Positions 53,309 to 63,079 are shown, counted from the stretch's first letter. The stretch is DNA of 64,000 nt from Candidatus Gastranaerophilales bacterium (GCA_944324345.1 CALUVT010000004.1:1-64000), one strand, 5' to 3'. The notes: generated by a model not told the origin, from the sequence alone. A program made the numbers and translations.

Positions 53309-54438
53309 TACTGGAATACTCCTTTAACTTTATCCATTATTGTATTCTGTTGTTTGTTTTTCTGATTATTTTGGATTTCATACAACCTTTTGTATAAATT
53401 TCTCTCTTCTTCTGACAATTTTGTAGGCGTCTTAACAGCTACTATTACAATGTGATCTCCTCTTTGAGATGGTCTTTGTATATAGGGAACTCCTGCATTT
53501 TTAATCTTTATGGAATTTCCGCTTTGTACTCCGGCTTGAACGGTAATCTTTTTATCGCCGTCAAGAGTTTTTACAACAACTTCGTCACCTAAAGCTGCTT
53601 GAGCAGGAGAAATTTCCAATTTAGAATAAACGTTATTCCCATCACGTTTAAAATACTCGGATGATTTTACATGCAAAACTACGTATAAGTCGCCGTTTGG
53701 ACCGCCATTAATCCCTGCGTCACCCTCGCCTGAAACTCGTATCTTTGACATATTATCAACACCGGCGGGGATTTTTACATTAATCTTTTTCTCTTTCTGA
53801 ACCTTACCCTGTCCTTTGCAATCCTTACAAGGGTTCATAACTTTTTTGCCCTTACCGTGGCAGTCCGGACAAGTAACAATTTGAGCAAATGAACCTAAAG
53901 GTGTACGAGTAACATGCTGAACCTGTCCTGTACCATGGCAAGTCGGACAAGTTACGGGTTTTGAACCTTTTTCCGCACCTGTTCCACCACAAGACGGGCA
54001 ATTTTCGAGATGATCAAATTTAATTTCTTTTTCCGTACCGAATATTGCTTGTTCAAAATCAATTTCAATATCTAATCTTAAATCATCTCCCTCTATCGGA
54101 GCATTTGGATCAGGTCTTCCGCCAAAACCGAAACCTCCCATTCCGCCAAAGAAAGAATTAAATATATCATTTAAATCGCCAAAACCGCCGGCAAACGGAC
54201 CACCTGTATCAAAGCCGGCATTTTTCAACCCGTCTTCGCCGTAACGGTCATAAGTTGCTCTTTTGTTATCATCCATTAATGTTTCATAGGCTTTACCTAA
54301 TTCTTTAAATTTCTCCTCCGCATCGGGGGCCTTATTTACATCGGGGTGTAATGTTCTGGCTTTTCGCCTAAACGCCGATTTTATCTCATCTTTTGAAGCG
54401 TCTTTTGAAACTCCAAGTATTTCATAGTAATCTGTCAT
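53308..54438 (-). CDS. dnaJ: Chaperone protein DnaJ
   Basis: A 376-aa type I J-protein that delivers clients to DnaK. J domain 1-70 with HPD, Gly/Phe-rich region about 75-110, zinc-finger domain with four CxxCxGxG repeats ([32 protein letters not shown]), then the C-terminal substrate domains. It follows grpE by 71 nt; dnaK is not between them or elsewhere in the window. Confidence 0.97.
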   Translation of the reverse strand: MTDYYEILGVSKDASKDEIKSAFRRKARTLHPDVNKAPDAEEKFKELGKAYETLMDDNKRATYDRYGEDGLKNAGFDTGGPFAGGFGDLNDIFNSFFGGMGGFGFGGRPDPNAPIEGDDLRLDIEIDFEQAIFGTEKEIKFDHLENCPSCGGTGAEKGSKPVTCPTCHGTGQVQHVTRTPLGSFAQIVTCPDCHGKGKKVMNPCKDCKGQGKVQKEKKINVKIPAGVDNMSKIRVSGEGDAGINGGPNGDLYVVLHVKSSEYFKRDGNNVYSKLEISPAQAALGDEVVVKTLDGDKKITVQAGVQSGNSIKIKNAGVPYIQRPSQRGDHIVIVAVKTPTKLSEEERNLYKRLYEIQNNQKNKQQNTIMDKVKGVFQ

Positions 54439-54509
54439 TTATATAAATCTTCCCTATTCTCAGTATTTGCAATAATATTTTAGCACGTGCAAAAACAATC
54501 CGAAAAATT

Positions 54510-55088
54510 TTAGTTTTCGGATGTTGCAACATTAACGAGTGCAGGTCTTAAGACCTTATCACCCATTTTATATCCCTTTTGTAATTCATTTATTATTGTG
54601 TGTTCAGGTTTTTCCGATGTTGGAGTTTGCATTACTGCATCGTGAAAATTCGGATCGAACTCTTTACCTTCGGTTTCAATAGGCTCCAGTCCGAGTTTTG
54701 TCAACGCATCAACCACCTGCTTGTGAACAAGGTTAAAACTTTCCTTAACTTTTTCACAATCTTCAACATTTTCTAATGCCTTTTGTCCGCGTTCAAAATT
54801 ATCTAACACTTCTATCATTTTTTTAAGAGCATTTTCGGTTCCAAACTTCAATAATTCTTCTCTTTCATGCTCCTGTCTTTTACGATAATTATCGAAATCA
54901 GCAGCAAGTCTAACATACTGTTGATTTAAAGCATCATATTTTTTCTGGAGTTCACTATCAGCTGTAGCTTCTTGAGTTTGGTTTTCTGCTTCTTCAGTAT
55001 TGTCATTGGAAGAAGCATCGCTTTGTGCAGCTTTTTCCAAGTCATCTGGATTTTTAAACGGGTTATTATTATGATGTTTATGTGACAT
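54510..55088 (-). CDS. grpE: Nucleotide exchange factor GrpE
   Basis: A 192-aa dimeric exchange factor for DnaK. The acidic Asn/Glu N terminus and coiled coil lead to the conserved LRLAADFDNYRKR-type segment (here VRLAADFDNYRKR) and the C-terminal beta domain with GYKMGDKVLRPALV. A GAGGTAGAG RBS precedes the ATG. It heads the grpE-dnaJ run; I see no CIRCE or HrcA site upstream. Confidence 0.96.
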   Translation of the reverse strand: MSHKHHNNNPFKNPDDLEKAAQSDASSNDNTEEAENQTQEATADSELQKKYDALNQQYVRLAADFDNYRKRQEHEREELLKFGTENALKKMIEVLDNFERGQKALENVEDCEKVKESFNLVHKQVVDALTKLGLEPIETEGKEFDPNFHDAVMQTPTSEKPEHTIINELQKGYKMGDKVLRPALVNVATSEN

Positions 55089-55356
55089 TTCTCTACCTCT
55101 TTTTTACATATATGAATATTATAATTTATCAATATTAATTAACAACAAAAATTTATTATTTTTTAATATTTAAAATGGAAGTAATACAAATAAAAATAAT
55201 CAATCACAAATACATACAGGCTAATTTTTTTTATAATTTAATTTCACTGTCGTTGCGGAATATTTTTCTTTACATAATTTAACTTATTTACATCAAAAAA
55301 ATATGATTGTATTATTATTATGTAAGGTAATTAATTATTTTTTAAAGGTAAGAAAA
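55089..55356. other. Divergent intergenic region grpE / murA
   Basis: About 270 nt, AT-rich, no gene and no recognised operator. The promoters for both genes must be here, but the hexamers I find are weak. Confidence 0.3.
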
Positions 55357-56679
55357 TTGACACAAAAATATTATATAAAAGGTGGTACCCCACTAAGAGG
55401 TGAAGTTTCAATCGGCGGTGCAAAAAATTCAGTACTTAAACTTATGGCCGCAGCTCTCCTTGCAAAGGGAGAAACAAAAATTCATAATGTCCCGGATCTG
55501 ACGGACGTTGAAATTATGCTAAGCGTAATTGCCCAGTTAGGAGCAAAAACTACATATAATAAAACAGAAAAATCCGTTACAATTGATGCTACTGATTTGA
55601 CGAGTATTACAGCAAAATACGAATTAGTAAGCAAAATGAGAGCCTCATTTATAGTCCTTGGTGCGTTGGTTACTCGCTGTAAAGAAGCTATTGTCGCACT
55701 GCCCGGAGGATGTGCTATCGGAGAACGCCGTGTTGACTTCCATATAAAAGGGCTGGAAGCACTGGGGGCCAAAATAAAAATTGAAAACGGATATGTCCAT
55801 GCAAAAGCAACAAAACTTGTAGGAACAGATATTTACCTCGACATTCCGTCAGTTGGTGCTACAGAAAATCTTATGCTCGCTTCAATTTTAGCAGAAGGAT
55901 CTACAAGAATTCAAAACGCTGCACAAGAACCGGAAATTGTTGATCTGGCAAATTTCTTAAATTCTATGGGAGCAGATGTTGTCGGTGCAGGAACCTCTGA
56001 AATTGTGATTAATGGGGTAAAACAAGAAAAACTTCACCCTATTGAATACACAACTATACCGGATAGAATTGAAGCAGGAACGTTTATGTCTGCAATTATT
56101 GCAACTAAAGGTAAAGCTATAATTAAAAATGTTTTTCCTGCTCATTTGACCTTCTTTACTGACAAACTTCTTAAAATGGGTGCAAATATTAAACTTATAG
56201 AACCCAATTCACTGGAAGTTTCATGCAAAAACAGACTTAATTCAATCAATTTTATTACCCAGCCTTACCCTGGATTTCCTACTGATTTGCAGTCAATGGC
56301 TATGACACTTTTAACAACCGCAAACGGAGTAGGTATTATTACGGAAAGTCTTTACGAAAACAGATTCATGCAAGTACCTGAATTAAGACGTATGGGTGCT
56401 GATATTCATCAGGACAGAAATCACGCTATTATTAAGGGGGTTAAAAAACTCACAGGTGCTACACTTGCTGCAAGCGATTTGCGGGCAGGAGCATCTCTTG
56501 TTGTAGCTGCACTGATGGCAGAAGGAAATTCTACAATAGAAAACTTACATCATATAGATAGAGGATACGAAAATTTCGAAAGTAAGCTAAGATTATTAGG
56601 AGGCAAAATAGAGAGAAGAGATGATGAAATAATTTCTCCTGTTGAACCTAAAGTTAACCTAACGGAGGGCTTACTCTAA
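55357..56679 (+). CDS. murA: UDP-N-acetylglucosamine 1-carboxyvinyltransferase
   Basis: First committed step of peptidoglycan synthesis: adds enolpyruvate to UDP-GlcNAc. GGAKNSVLKLMAAALL near residue 20, catalytic Cys in LPGGCAIGERRVDFH, then PDRIEAGTFM and PGFPTDLQ. I chose TTG 55357 (then TQKYYIKGGT), with AAAGGTAAG upstream. An ATG at 55303 is in frame but gives an atypical 18-residue extension. The stop overlaps the next ATG. Confidence 0.96.
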   Translation: MTQKYYIKGGTPLRGEVSIGGAKNSVLKLMAAALLAKGETKIHNVPDLTDVEIMLSVIAQLGAKTTYNKTEKSVTIDATDLTSITAKYELVSKMRASFIVLGALVTRCKEAIVALPGGCAIGERRVDFHIKGLEALGAKIKIENGYVHAKATKLVGTDIYLDIPSVGATENLMLASILAEGSTRIQNAAQEPEIVDLANFLNSMGADVVGAGTSEIVINGVKQEKLHPIEYTTIPDRIEAGTFMSAIIATKGKAIIKNVFPAHLTFFTDKLLKMGANIKLIEPNSLEVSCKNRLNSINFITQPYPGFPTDLQSMAMTLLTTANGVGIITESLYENRFMQVPELRRMGADIHQDRNHAIIKGVKKLTGATLAASDLRAGASLVVAALMAEGNSTIENLHHIDRGYENFESKLRLLGGKIERRDDEIISPVEPKVNLTEGLL

Positions 56680-57020
56680 TGACAGCTGCCTACAAACGCT
56701 GGTATGACCATGATCCTTTATTACTTGAGGTTATTGAGCTTTTAAAAAATTATCAAACAGAATTAAGAGCTCAGGCTGAAATTTTTCTGCAAAAAATAGA
56801 AGAAAAAGTTTCAAAAGAAACTATAGACAAATTTTATGCTATGGTTAAACCTGTAAATGCCAATAACCGCTGGTATGACAAAGATCCTGTTATATCAAAG
56901 ACAGTTGAAATTCTGAGAATTGTACCGCCGGAAGCACAGAAAATTTGTGCTCAAAATTTTATAAGAACTCTTAAAGAAATGGGAATAGAATACGAAAGCC
57001 CAAATAAGACCGAAGCGTAA
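56679..57020 (+). CDS. Tandem RWYDxDP-repeat protein, 113 aa
   Basis: Two similar halves: KRWYDHDPLLLEVIELL (6-22) and NRWYDKDPVISKTVEIL (about 62-78), each followed by a helix, so the gene arose by internal duplication. No signal peptide. It is coupled to murA by a 1-nt stop/start overlap, so a cell-wall-related role is plausible by context only. I cannot name the family. Confidence 0.75.
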   Translation: MTAAYKRWYDHDPLLLEVIELLKNYQTELRAQAEIFLQKIEEKVSKETIDKFYAMVKPVNANNRWYDKDPVISKTVEILRIVPPEAQKICAQNFIRTLKEMGIEYESPNKTEA

Positions 57021-57045
57021 GTTTGTAAAAAATATTTTTCTAATA

Positions 57046-57076
57046 AAAAAAAGATGGTTCTTTAACCATCTTTTTT
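57046..57076. terminator. Bidirectional terminator
   Basis: AAAAAAGATGGTT/AACCATCTTTTTT around a CTTT loop, between convergent genes. Confidence 0.9.
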
Positions 57077-57105
57077 ATTGTTCCTGTTTCCTAAATTCCT
57101 ATTGA

Positions 57106-57393
57106 TTATCTTACGACTTTTGTTACAAAGTTTGCTATTTCAAAAAATGAATCTTTTACAAATTCTTTCGCTAATGTTTTGATTGGTCTGTTTTCAAGTA
57201 CGTCGAATACGTAATAAATCGGATCCCTTGCATTATTAAAACGCATTCTTCTATCTTTCAATGCAAGATAATTGTAATCCTCAATATTAAATTCAGCAGG
57301 TTCGTGTCTGTTATTTTTTCTTTTTCTAAGTAAAGAACCAAACTGTCCATTTCCACTTGTATTATTATTTAGTTCGCTTGTTGTCGGTAACAT
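57106..57393 (-). CDS. Hypothetical basic protein, 95 aa
   Basis: A small protein with a Ser/Asn/Gly-rich N terminus (1-20), then a basic stretch (LRKRKNNRHEP) and a C-terminal helical part. AGAGAGAAGAAA serves as RBS. No family recognised. Confidence 0.6.
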   Translation of the reverse strand: MLPTTSELNNNTSGNGQFGSLLRKRKNNRHEPAEFNIEDYNYLALKDRRMRFNNARDPIYYVFDVLENRPIKTLAKEFVKDSFFEIANFVTKVVR

Positions 57394-57492
57394 TTTCTTC
57401 TCTCTCTTAATTATCTCTTACATATATATAAAGTATATAAAAGAGAAAAAATTGCTTTTTAGGTAGGAATTTTCGTTTACATTTGTTTACAT

Positions 57493-58098
57493 TCATAGTT
57501 TTATTGGGTAGTCGTCCTCAAATTCAAAGTTATCATGCTTTAAAATTAAAAAACAATAACCACCTGAGTCACTACTACCAGCGTTAGCTTTACATTTTGA
57601 TTTTGCTTGTTCTCGCGATACATTATATAAATTTGATATTTTATTATTGACTATATATGTAGTATAAACATCTTTACCCCCTGCATTTGGGGATTTGTCA
57701 CCATTTACGTCCATTACGATATCATATGCCGCACCAGGATGAAAACTTAATGAACTACCATCATTTAAATAGACTTTAATGTCAGCATTTTGAGAATTAC
57801 CATAAACTACTTTGTGATATTTTATGTAAGGTTTAATATATGTATCAAAAAATTTCACATGAGTTATTGAACCGTTAGATAAATTACCGAGATTTGGTAT
57901 TGTCCAACCACTCATATCTCCATGTTCGTCTTCAGACAACCTAAAAGTATTTAAAACAGTATTATATGTCTTTAGCAATTGAGCTGAAAATGATTTCTTT
58001 TTATAACTTTGGATAATACTTGGGATTGTCATTGCCGCCACTACTCCGATTATACCCAAGGTTATCAACACTTCCGCTAACGTAAAACCTTTTTTCAT
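57493..58098 (-). CDS. Type IV prepilin-like protein
   Basis: A 201-aa protein: MKKG then FTLAEVLITLGIIGVVAAMTIPS, prepilin peptidase cut after G4, Glu at +5. The globular domain carries the calcium-like loop D130-V-N132-G133-D134...N138...G141-K-D143 and ends FEFEDDYPIKL. AAAGGGG before the ATG is the RBS. It is divergent from an XRE regulator, with two operator-like inverted repeats in the gap. Confidence 0.88.
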   Translation of the reverse strand: MKKGFTLAEVLITLGIIGVVAAMTIPSIIQSYKKKSFSAQLLKTYNTVLNTFRLSEDEHGDMSGWTIPNLGNLSNGSITHVKFFDTYIKPYIKYHKVVYGNSQNADIKVYLNDGSSLSFHPGAAYDIVMDVNGDKSPNAGGKDVYTTYIVNNKISNLYNVSREQAKSKCKANAGSSDSGGYCFLILKHDNFEFEDDYPIKL

Positions 58099-58116
58099 TT
58101 TAGCCCCTTTCTATTA

Positions 58117-58131
58117 TGAAGTTATACTTCA
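58117..58131. promoter_or_regulatory. Candidate operator, inverted repeat 1
   Basis: TGAAGT-TAT-ACTTCA, perfect 6-bp arms, in the gap between prepilin and XRE genes. The TAT centre is shared with the second repeat. Confidence 0.45.
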
Positions 58132-58162
58132 CGTTGTACTATAATATATTTGCTTCTCATTT

Positions 58163-58181
58163 TGTAAGATTATATCTTACA
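58163..58181. promoter_or_regulatory. Candidate operator, inverted repeat 2
   Basis: TGTAAGAT-TAT-ATCTTACA, perfect 8-bp arms, 34 nt before the XRE start. Confidence 0.5.
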
Positions 58182-58214
58182 TATTTATTATCATTATTGA
58201 TACAAAATAGAATT

Positions 58215-58424
58215 ATGTCAAGACTGGAAAAACTTGGTCAAAACATTAAAAAATACAGAAAAATTAAAAAATTATCGCAAAACGAGCTTGCGGAATTGAT
58301 CAATTTTTCGCGGGAACATCTTGCCTGTATAGAAACGGGTAAGGAATATATCAGTCTTAGAAAGCTATTTTTAATTGCGGATAAACTTGAGGTATCATTA
58401 ACAAATCTTATTAACTTTGATTAA
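58215..58424 (+). CDS. XRE-family helix-turn-helix regulator
   Basis: A 69-aa, single HTH repressor-like protein: LGQNIKKYRKIKKLSQNELA, then LINFSREHLACIETGKEYIS, ending SLTNLINFD. I chose ATG 58215, because upstream in-frame starts (58116) would add a non-homologous extension and overlap the operators; TGATACAAA lies 8 nt before it with no RBS. It probably controls itself and the divergent prepilin. Confidence 0.87.
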   Translation: MSRLEKLGQNIKKYRKIKKLSQNELAELINFSREHLACIETGKEYISLRKLFLIADKLEVSLTNLINFD

Positions 58425-58428
58425 TTTA

Positions 58429-59847
58429 TTACTGGCCTAATTCAATAATATCAGATTCATTTGCGGTGAGGTTTTTGCCTATTGCTTTTTCAAGCTGAGC
58501 TTTTGCGGAATTGTATTGATATAAGGCGTTATAATAGCTTAATTGAGCCTGTTGATAATTTATTTGAGCATCTTTCAACTCTGTCGGGTTTGCTTCACCT
58601 ACACGATATCTTCCGTATGAAAGTTCATAATTTTCTTTTGCCTGTTTTACACCCAAAACAGCTACAGGCATTTGGTTTTTCTTTTCTTCCAAAGTTAAAA
58701 ATGCATTTTGTATCTCAAGATAAATCTCATTTTGTGTATTTTTGGCATTTGCGATTTCTTTATCGTAGAGATATCTGGCTTCTTGAATTTCATTTTTAAT
58801 CAACATACCGTTAACAGTCGGGAAATTAAGGTATCCGCCAAGGTTGTAACCATAATTTGATGTAAAGTTTTTACCACCTATTTGGAGTTGACCCTCTATA
58901 GAAAGTGTAGGGAAGTATGACTTTTTAACCAATTTCAATGTTTGGTTCGCACTTTCTACTTTTAACTCGGCTAGCTTCAATTCCGGTCTTGCTTCTCTTG
59001 CTATTTCTATGGATTTATTGAAAGTAATATTTACAGGTTCATATTTTAATCTTTCTTGTACATTATATTTGTCGATAAAAGGAACACCCATAATATTATT
59101 TAACTTTGCAACTGCAAGATTTACGGCATTATCTGCCTGAATAAGTTGAAGTTTTGCATTACTCAAATTAACTTCCGCTATTGTAACATCAACTTTGGGG
59201 TTCATACCTATTTCGTAGAATGCTTTAGCCTGGTTATAAAACATCTCAAACTTATTAACAGTATCTTCTGCCACTCTTTTATTTTCAAATGCGTAAAGCA
59301 GATTAAAATAAGCATCTTTAGTTTGATAAATTACTTCATTTATTGTTGCTCCAAGAGTTGTCTTGTTGGCTTCATAATCCAATCGTTTTATCGTTGCCTG
59401 GTTTTGAGTAACCCCAAAGTCATATAGCATTTGTTGAAGGGTTACTTGACCGAGTATAAAATAATTGAACGTCAAATTCCGACCTAAGGCGTCTGACAAC
59501 TGTAATTGTCTAATTCTTGTATAACCGGTTTGCCAGCTTACTTGTGGGAAATAATTTGACCAAACTTGCTTTATACGTGCATCTGAAGCCAAAATATCAT
59601 GAAATGCCGCATTTATCTGAGGGTTGTTTCCTAATGCAAGCTCTATACAACGTTCAAGGGTCATATCAATATTTTTTTCAACCGACCCTTCTATGACAAA
59701 ATCAGCTTCCTTTTCCTTAGTGTTAGGAAGAACTGCATCTGCCTTCGGATATTCATTTTCACTGACAGTATTTCCTATCTCTTCCGCGTAGACATTAAGG
59801 CTTGTAAGACCAAGTATTAAAAATATTAATATTATTTTCCTAAACAT
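58429..59847 (-). CDS. TolC-family outer-membrane efflux protein
   Basis: A 472-aa outer-membrane channel. Signal peptide (about 1-21, NVYA cleavage), then two OEP repeats: LERCIELALGNNPQINAAF, and the second YEPVNITFNKSIEIAREARPELK. Helical periplasmic barrel with YNALYQYNSAKAQLEKAIG near the end. It overlaps the RND gene in front by 8 nt and AAAAGGA is its RBS, so the three pump genes form one operon (adaptor, pump, channel). Confidence 0.93.
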   Translation of the reverse strand: MFRKIILIFLILGLTSLNVYAEEIGNTVSENEYPKADAVLPNTKEKEADFVIEGSVEKNIDMTLERCIELALGNNPQINAAFHDILASDARIKQVWSNYFPQVSWQTGYTRIRQLQLSDALGRNLTFNYFILGQVTLQQMLYDFGVTQNQATIKRLDYEANKTTLGATINEVIYQTKDAYFNLLYAFENKRVAEDTVNKFEMFYNQAKAFYEIGMNPKVDVTIAEVNLSNAKLQLIQADNAVNLAVAKLNNIMGVPFIDKYNVQERLKYEPVNITFNKSIEIAREARPELKLAELKVESANQTLKLVKKSYFPTLSIEGQLQIGGKNFTSNYGYNLGGYLNFPTVNGMLIKNEIQEARYLYDKEIANAKNTQNEIYLEIQNAFLTLEEKKNQMPVAVLGVKQAKENYELSYGRYRVGEANPTELKDAQINYQQAQLSYYNALYQYNSAKAQLEKAIGKNLTANESDIIELGQ

Positions 59848-62800
59848 TTTTTATCCTTTTCTTAAATTTGCTTGCTGTAAAAACTTTGAAATTTTCAACA
59901 AGCACAAAGAACGCCGGAACAAGAAATGTCCCAATAAAAGCAACTGCCATCATACCGCCAAATACTGTCATACCGACAGAATTACGACTTGCAGCACCGG
60001 CTCCTTTTGCAAATACCAACGGTAACAAACCGAGAATAAATGCAATGTTTGTCATCATTACAGCCCTAAATCTTAATTTTGCAGCCTGCAATGCAGATTC
60101 TATAATTCCCATACCATTTTGATGAGCATCTTTAGCAAATTCTATAATCAAAATTGCCTGCTTTGTAGATAAACCGATCAACATTACAAGACCAATCTGA
60201 GAATAAATATCAAGTGAATAACCTGATACATACTGGAAGAACAATGCTCCTACCAAAGCTACAGGTGAAATCAGCAATACTGCTATAGGAAGCATCCAGC
60301 TTTCATACAAACCAACGAGGAACAAATAAATAAATACCAGAGACATCGCAAGAATAGGCCCAATTTGCCCGCTCGATTGTTTTTCTTGAAGAGAACTTCC
60401 GGACCAGTTGTATCCCATATCTTTTGGCAAAACTTCATCTGAAATTTTTTCCATAGCTGCCATAGCGTCACCTGAGCTTACCCCGTTACGTGCCTGACCG
60501 TTAATTGTAATCGCAGGATACATATTAAACCTTGTTAAACTGTAAGGTCCTACAACATTACTTACCGATACAACAGCTGATAAAGGAACCATAGTTCCCT
60601 TAGAATTTTTCACATAAATTTTATCTATATCAGCAGGTTTTTCCCTAAAAGGAGAGTCTGCCTGTAAATAAACACGATAAACACGACCGTACTTGTTGAA
60701 GTCATTAACATAGGATTTACCAAAATACCCTGAAAGAGCACTATAAATCTCAGATATATCAACACCTTGAGCAAGAGCCTTATCCTCATTTACCTTTATC
60801 ATTAATTGAGGCAAATTCGCAGTGAATGATGTGTACACCATTTGGAAAGCCGAATTTTTATTTGCAGCTTCAATCAATTTTTGTGCTTCATCATAAAGCT
60901 CCTGTGGCGACCTGTCACCCTTATCCAAAAGCTGATACTCAAAACCTCCAAACATACCTAAACCAGAAATGGAAGGCGGTGAAAAAGATGCAATTGTGGC
61001 TGAAGGATAATTCGCAAATTCTTTTTTAATTTTACTTAAAATACTCTGCATAGATAAGTCTTTACTCTTACGTTTTGACCAATCGTCCAACTCTGCAACA
61101 ATAAGTGCAGTATTTTCACCAGAATACCCTACCATTGTAATTGTATTTTTCACCCCTGGTATTTTCAAAATTCTATCCTCAACCTCAGTTGCTACCATAT
61201 CGGTTCTGGAAGCGGAAGACCCGTCAGGCAGCTGAATTTGAGAGAAAACAGCACCCTTGTCTTCAGTTGGCAAAAACCCCTTCGGGACAAGATAAAACAT
61301 TCCGAGAGTAAAAATTATAACAACAGCATATAAGCTCATAGTGAGGACCGGAGAATCAATGAATATCTTAACTCCATCCAAATATTTGTCTCTTATACTG
61401 TTAAACCAATCATCAAACTTCTGAATAAAAGCAAAATCAGCTTTTTCTTCTCCGGGTTTCAAAATCATAGCACAAAGTGCAGGAGCAAGCGTTAAAGCGA
61501 CCAGAGTTGACAAGCCTATTGACGATGCAATACAAAGTGCAAACTGCCTGAACATTTGTCCCGTAATCCCTGACATGAAAGAAACAGGGACAAATACAGC
61601 CATCAAAACCAATGAAGTTGCAAGAACAGCACCAAATACCTCTTCCATAGTAACTTCCGTGGCATCAACAGGACTTTTCCCTTCCTGAATATGTCTTTGA
61701 GTATTTTCCAAAACAACTATAGCATCATCTACAACCAGACCTACAGCCAAAACAAGCCCAAACAATATCAAAAGATTTATCGAAAATCCTAAAATATTCA
61801 TAAAAATAAATACGCCAATCAAAGAAACAGGAATGGCACAGAAAGGGATTAAAGCAGCACGAGCACTGCCTAAAAACATATATGTAACAATACCTACAAG
61901 AATTACGGCAAGCCCTATTGCGTTAATAACTTCCTTAATAGATTCTCGAACAAATTCCGTTTCATCACGCTGAATTTTGTATTCTATACCCTGAGGAAAA
62001 CTCTTGCTCAATTCCGCCATCTTTGCCCTAATTTTATTAGACAAATCTATAGCATTAGCCTCAGGAAGCTGACTGACCGAAATAATTGCAGAATCTTTTC
62101 CTCCAATACGGGAAAAATATGAATAACTTTCGGCCCCAAGTTGAACCCTTGCAATATCTTTTAACTTAATTTGAGAACCATCAGGTTTCGAACGAACAAT
62201 TATATTTTCAAATTCCGAAACATCTTTCAAACGTCCCTTTGTCCTCATCGTAAGCTTTATCATCTGCTTATTGGCCATAGGTTCAACCCCGAGATCACCC
62301 GCAGGAACCTGAGTGTTTTGAGACTGAATTGCTGCATTTACCTCAGAAACAGAAACACCTAAATTGGCCATTTTTGCCGCATCTAACCATATTCTCATCG
62401 AATAATCCGAAGAGCCAAAAACCGAAACTTTACCAACACCCTTGATACGAGCAAGTTCATCTTTAATATATATGGATGCGTAGTTTGCAATGTATAAAGA
62501 ATCATAAGTATGCGATGGAGAATTAACGGAAATCATCATCAATCCGGGACCGCCTGTTGATTTTCTAACAGTTAAACCATACCTTCGTACATCTTCAGGC
62601 AAACGCGGAGTAACTAATTGAAGCTGGTTCTGAACATTTACAACAGCCATGTCGGGGTCAGAACCGATTTCAAAATATAAAGTAAGCTGATACTGTCCAT
62701 TTTGAGACGTTGATGACATATAAATCATGTCCTCGACACCGTTCAATTGAGCTTCAACAGGAGCTGCAATCGTATCTTCTACAACGTCAGAACTTGCACC

Positions 62801-62965
62801 TGCATATGTCGCAGTTACAATAACCTGCGGAGGAGTTATCGACGGATATTCTTCCAGCGGAAGAGTCAGTATCATCAAAGCTCCGGCAAGTATAATCGCT
62901 AAAGATATTACAATAGCAAGCTTTGGCCTTTTTATAAATAGATTTCCCTTATTTTCGTTATGCAT
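59840..62965 (-). CDS. RND multidrug efflux transporter (AcrB/HAE1 type)
   Basis: A 1,041-aa proton-driven inner-membrane pump. Starts with FIKRPKLAIVISLAIILAGALMIL (in parts), 12 TMs, two large periplasmic loops, and the proton-relay Asp-Asp in LVVDDAIVVLEN of TM4. GGMMAVAFIGTFLVPAFFV ends the last helices. I chose the ATG at 62965, with AAAGGGA close upstream; a start at 63007 would add 14 residues with no RBS. Substrate range cannot be read here. Confidence 0.96.
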   Translation of the reverse strand: MHNENKGNLFIKRPKLAIVISLAIILAGALMILTLPLEEYPSITPPQVIVTATYAGASSDVVEDTIAAPVEAQLNGVEDMIYMSSTSQNGQYQLTLYFEIGSDPDMAVVNVQNQLQLVTPRLPEDVRRYGLTVRKSTGGPGLMMISVNSPSHTYDSLYIANYASIYIKDELARIKGVGKVSVFGSSDYSMRIWLDAAKMANLGVSVSEVNAAIQSQNTQVPAGDLGVEPMANKQMIKLTMRTKGRLKDVSEFENIIVRSKPDGSQIKLKDIARVQLGAESYSYFSRIGGKDSAIISVSQLPEANAIDLSNKIRAKMAELSKSFPQGIEYKIQRDETEFVRESIKEVINAIGLAVILVGIVTYMFLGSARAALIPFCAIPVSLIGVFIFMNILGFSINLLILFGLVLAVGLVVDDAIVVLENTQRHIQEGKSPVDATEVTMEEVFGAVLATSLVLMAVFVPVSFMSGITGQMFRQFALCIASSIGLSTLVALTLAPALCAMILKPGEEKADFAFIQKFDDWFNSIRDKYLDGVKIFIDSPVLTMSLYAVVIIFTLGMFYLVPKGFLPTEDKGAVFSQIQLPDGSSASRTDMVATEVEDRILKIPGVKNTITMVGYSGENTALIVAELDDWSKRKSKDLSMQSILSKIKKEFANYPSATIASFSPPSISGLGMFGGFEYQLLDKGDRSPQELYDEAQKLIEAANKNSAFQMVYTSFTANLPQLMIKVNEDKALAQGVDISEIYSALSGYFGKSYVNDFNKYGRVYRVYLQADSPFREKPADIDKIYVKNSKGTMVPLSAVVSVSNVVGPYSLTRFNMYPAITINGQARNGVSSGDAMAAMEKISDEVLPKDMGYNWSGSSLQEKQSSGQIGPILAMSLVFIYLFLVGLYESWMLPIAVLLISPVALVGALFFQYVSGYSLDIYSQIGLVMLIGLSTKQAILIIEFAKDAHQNGMGIIESALQAAKLRFRAVMMTNIAFILGLLPLVFAKGAGAASRNSVGMTVFGGMMAVAFIGTFLVPAFFVLVENFKVFTASKFKKRIKNV

Positions 62966-63079
62966 AGTATCCCTTTGTCTGTTAAAGATTGAAAAACAAG
63001 AAGTCATTTACTAAGCAAATTATTACAGACTTAACTATACTTACTGCCTTGTTTTCTAACATCTTGTATTCGTTGTAAT

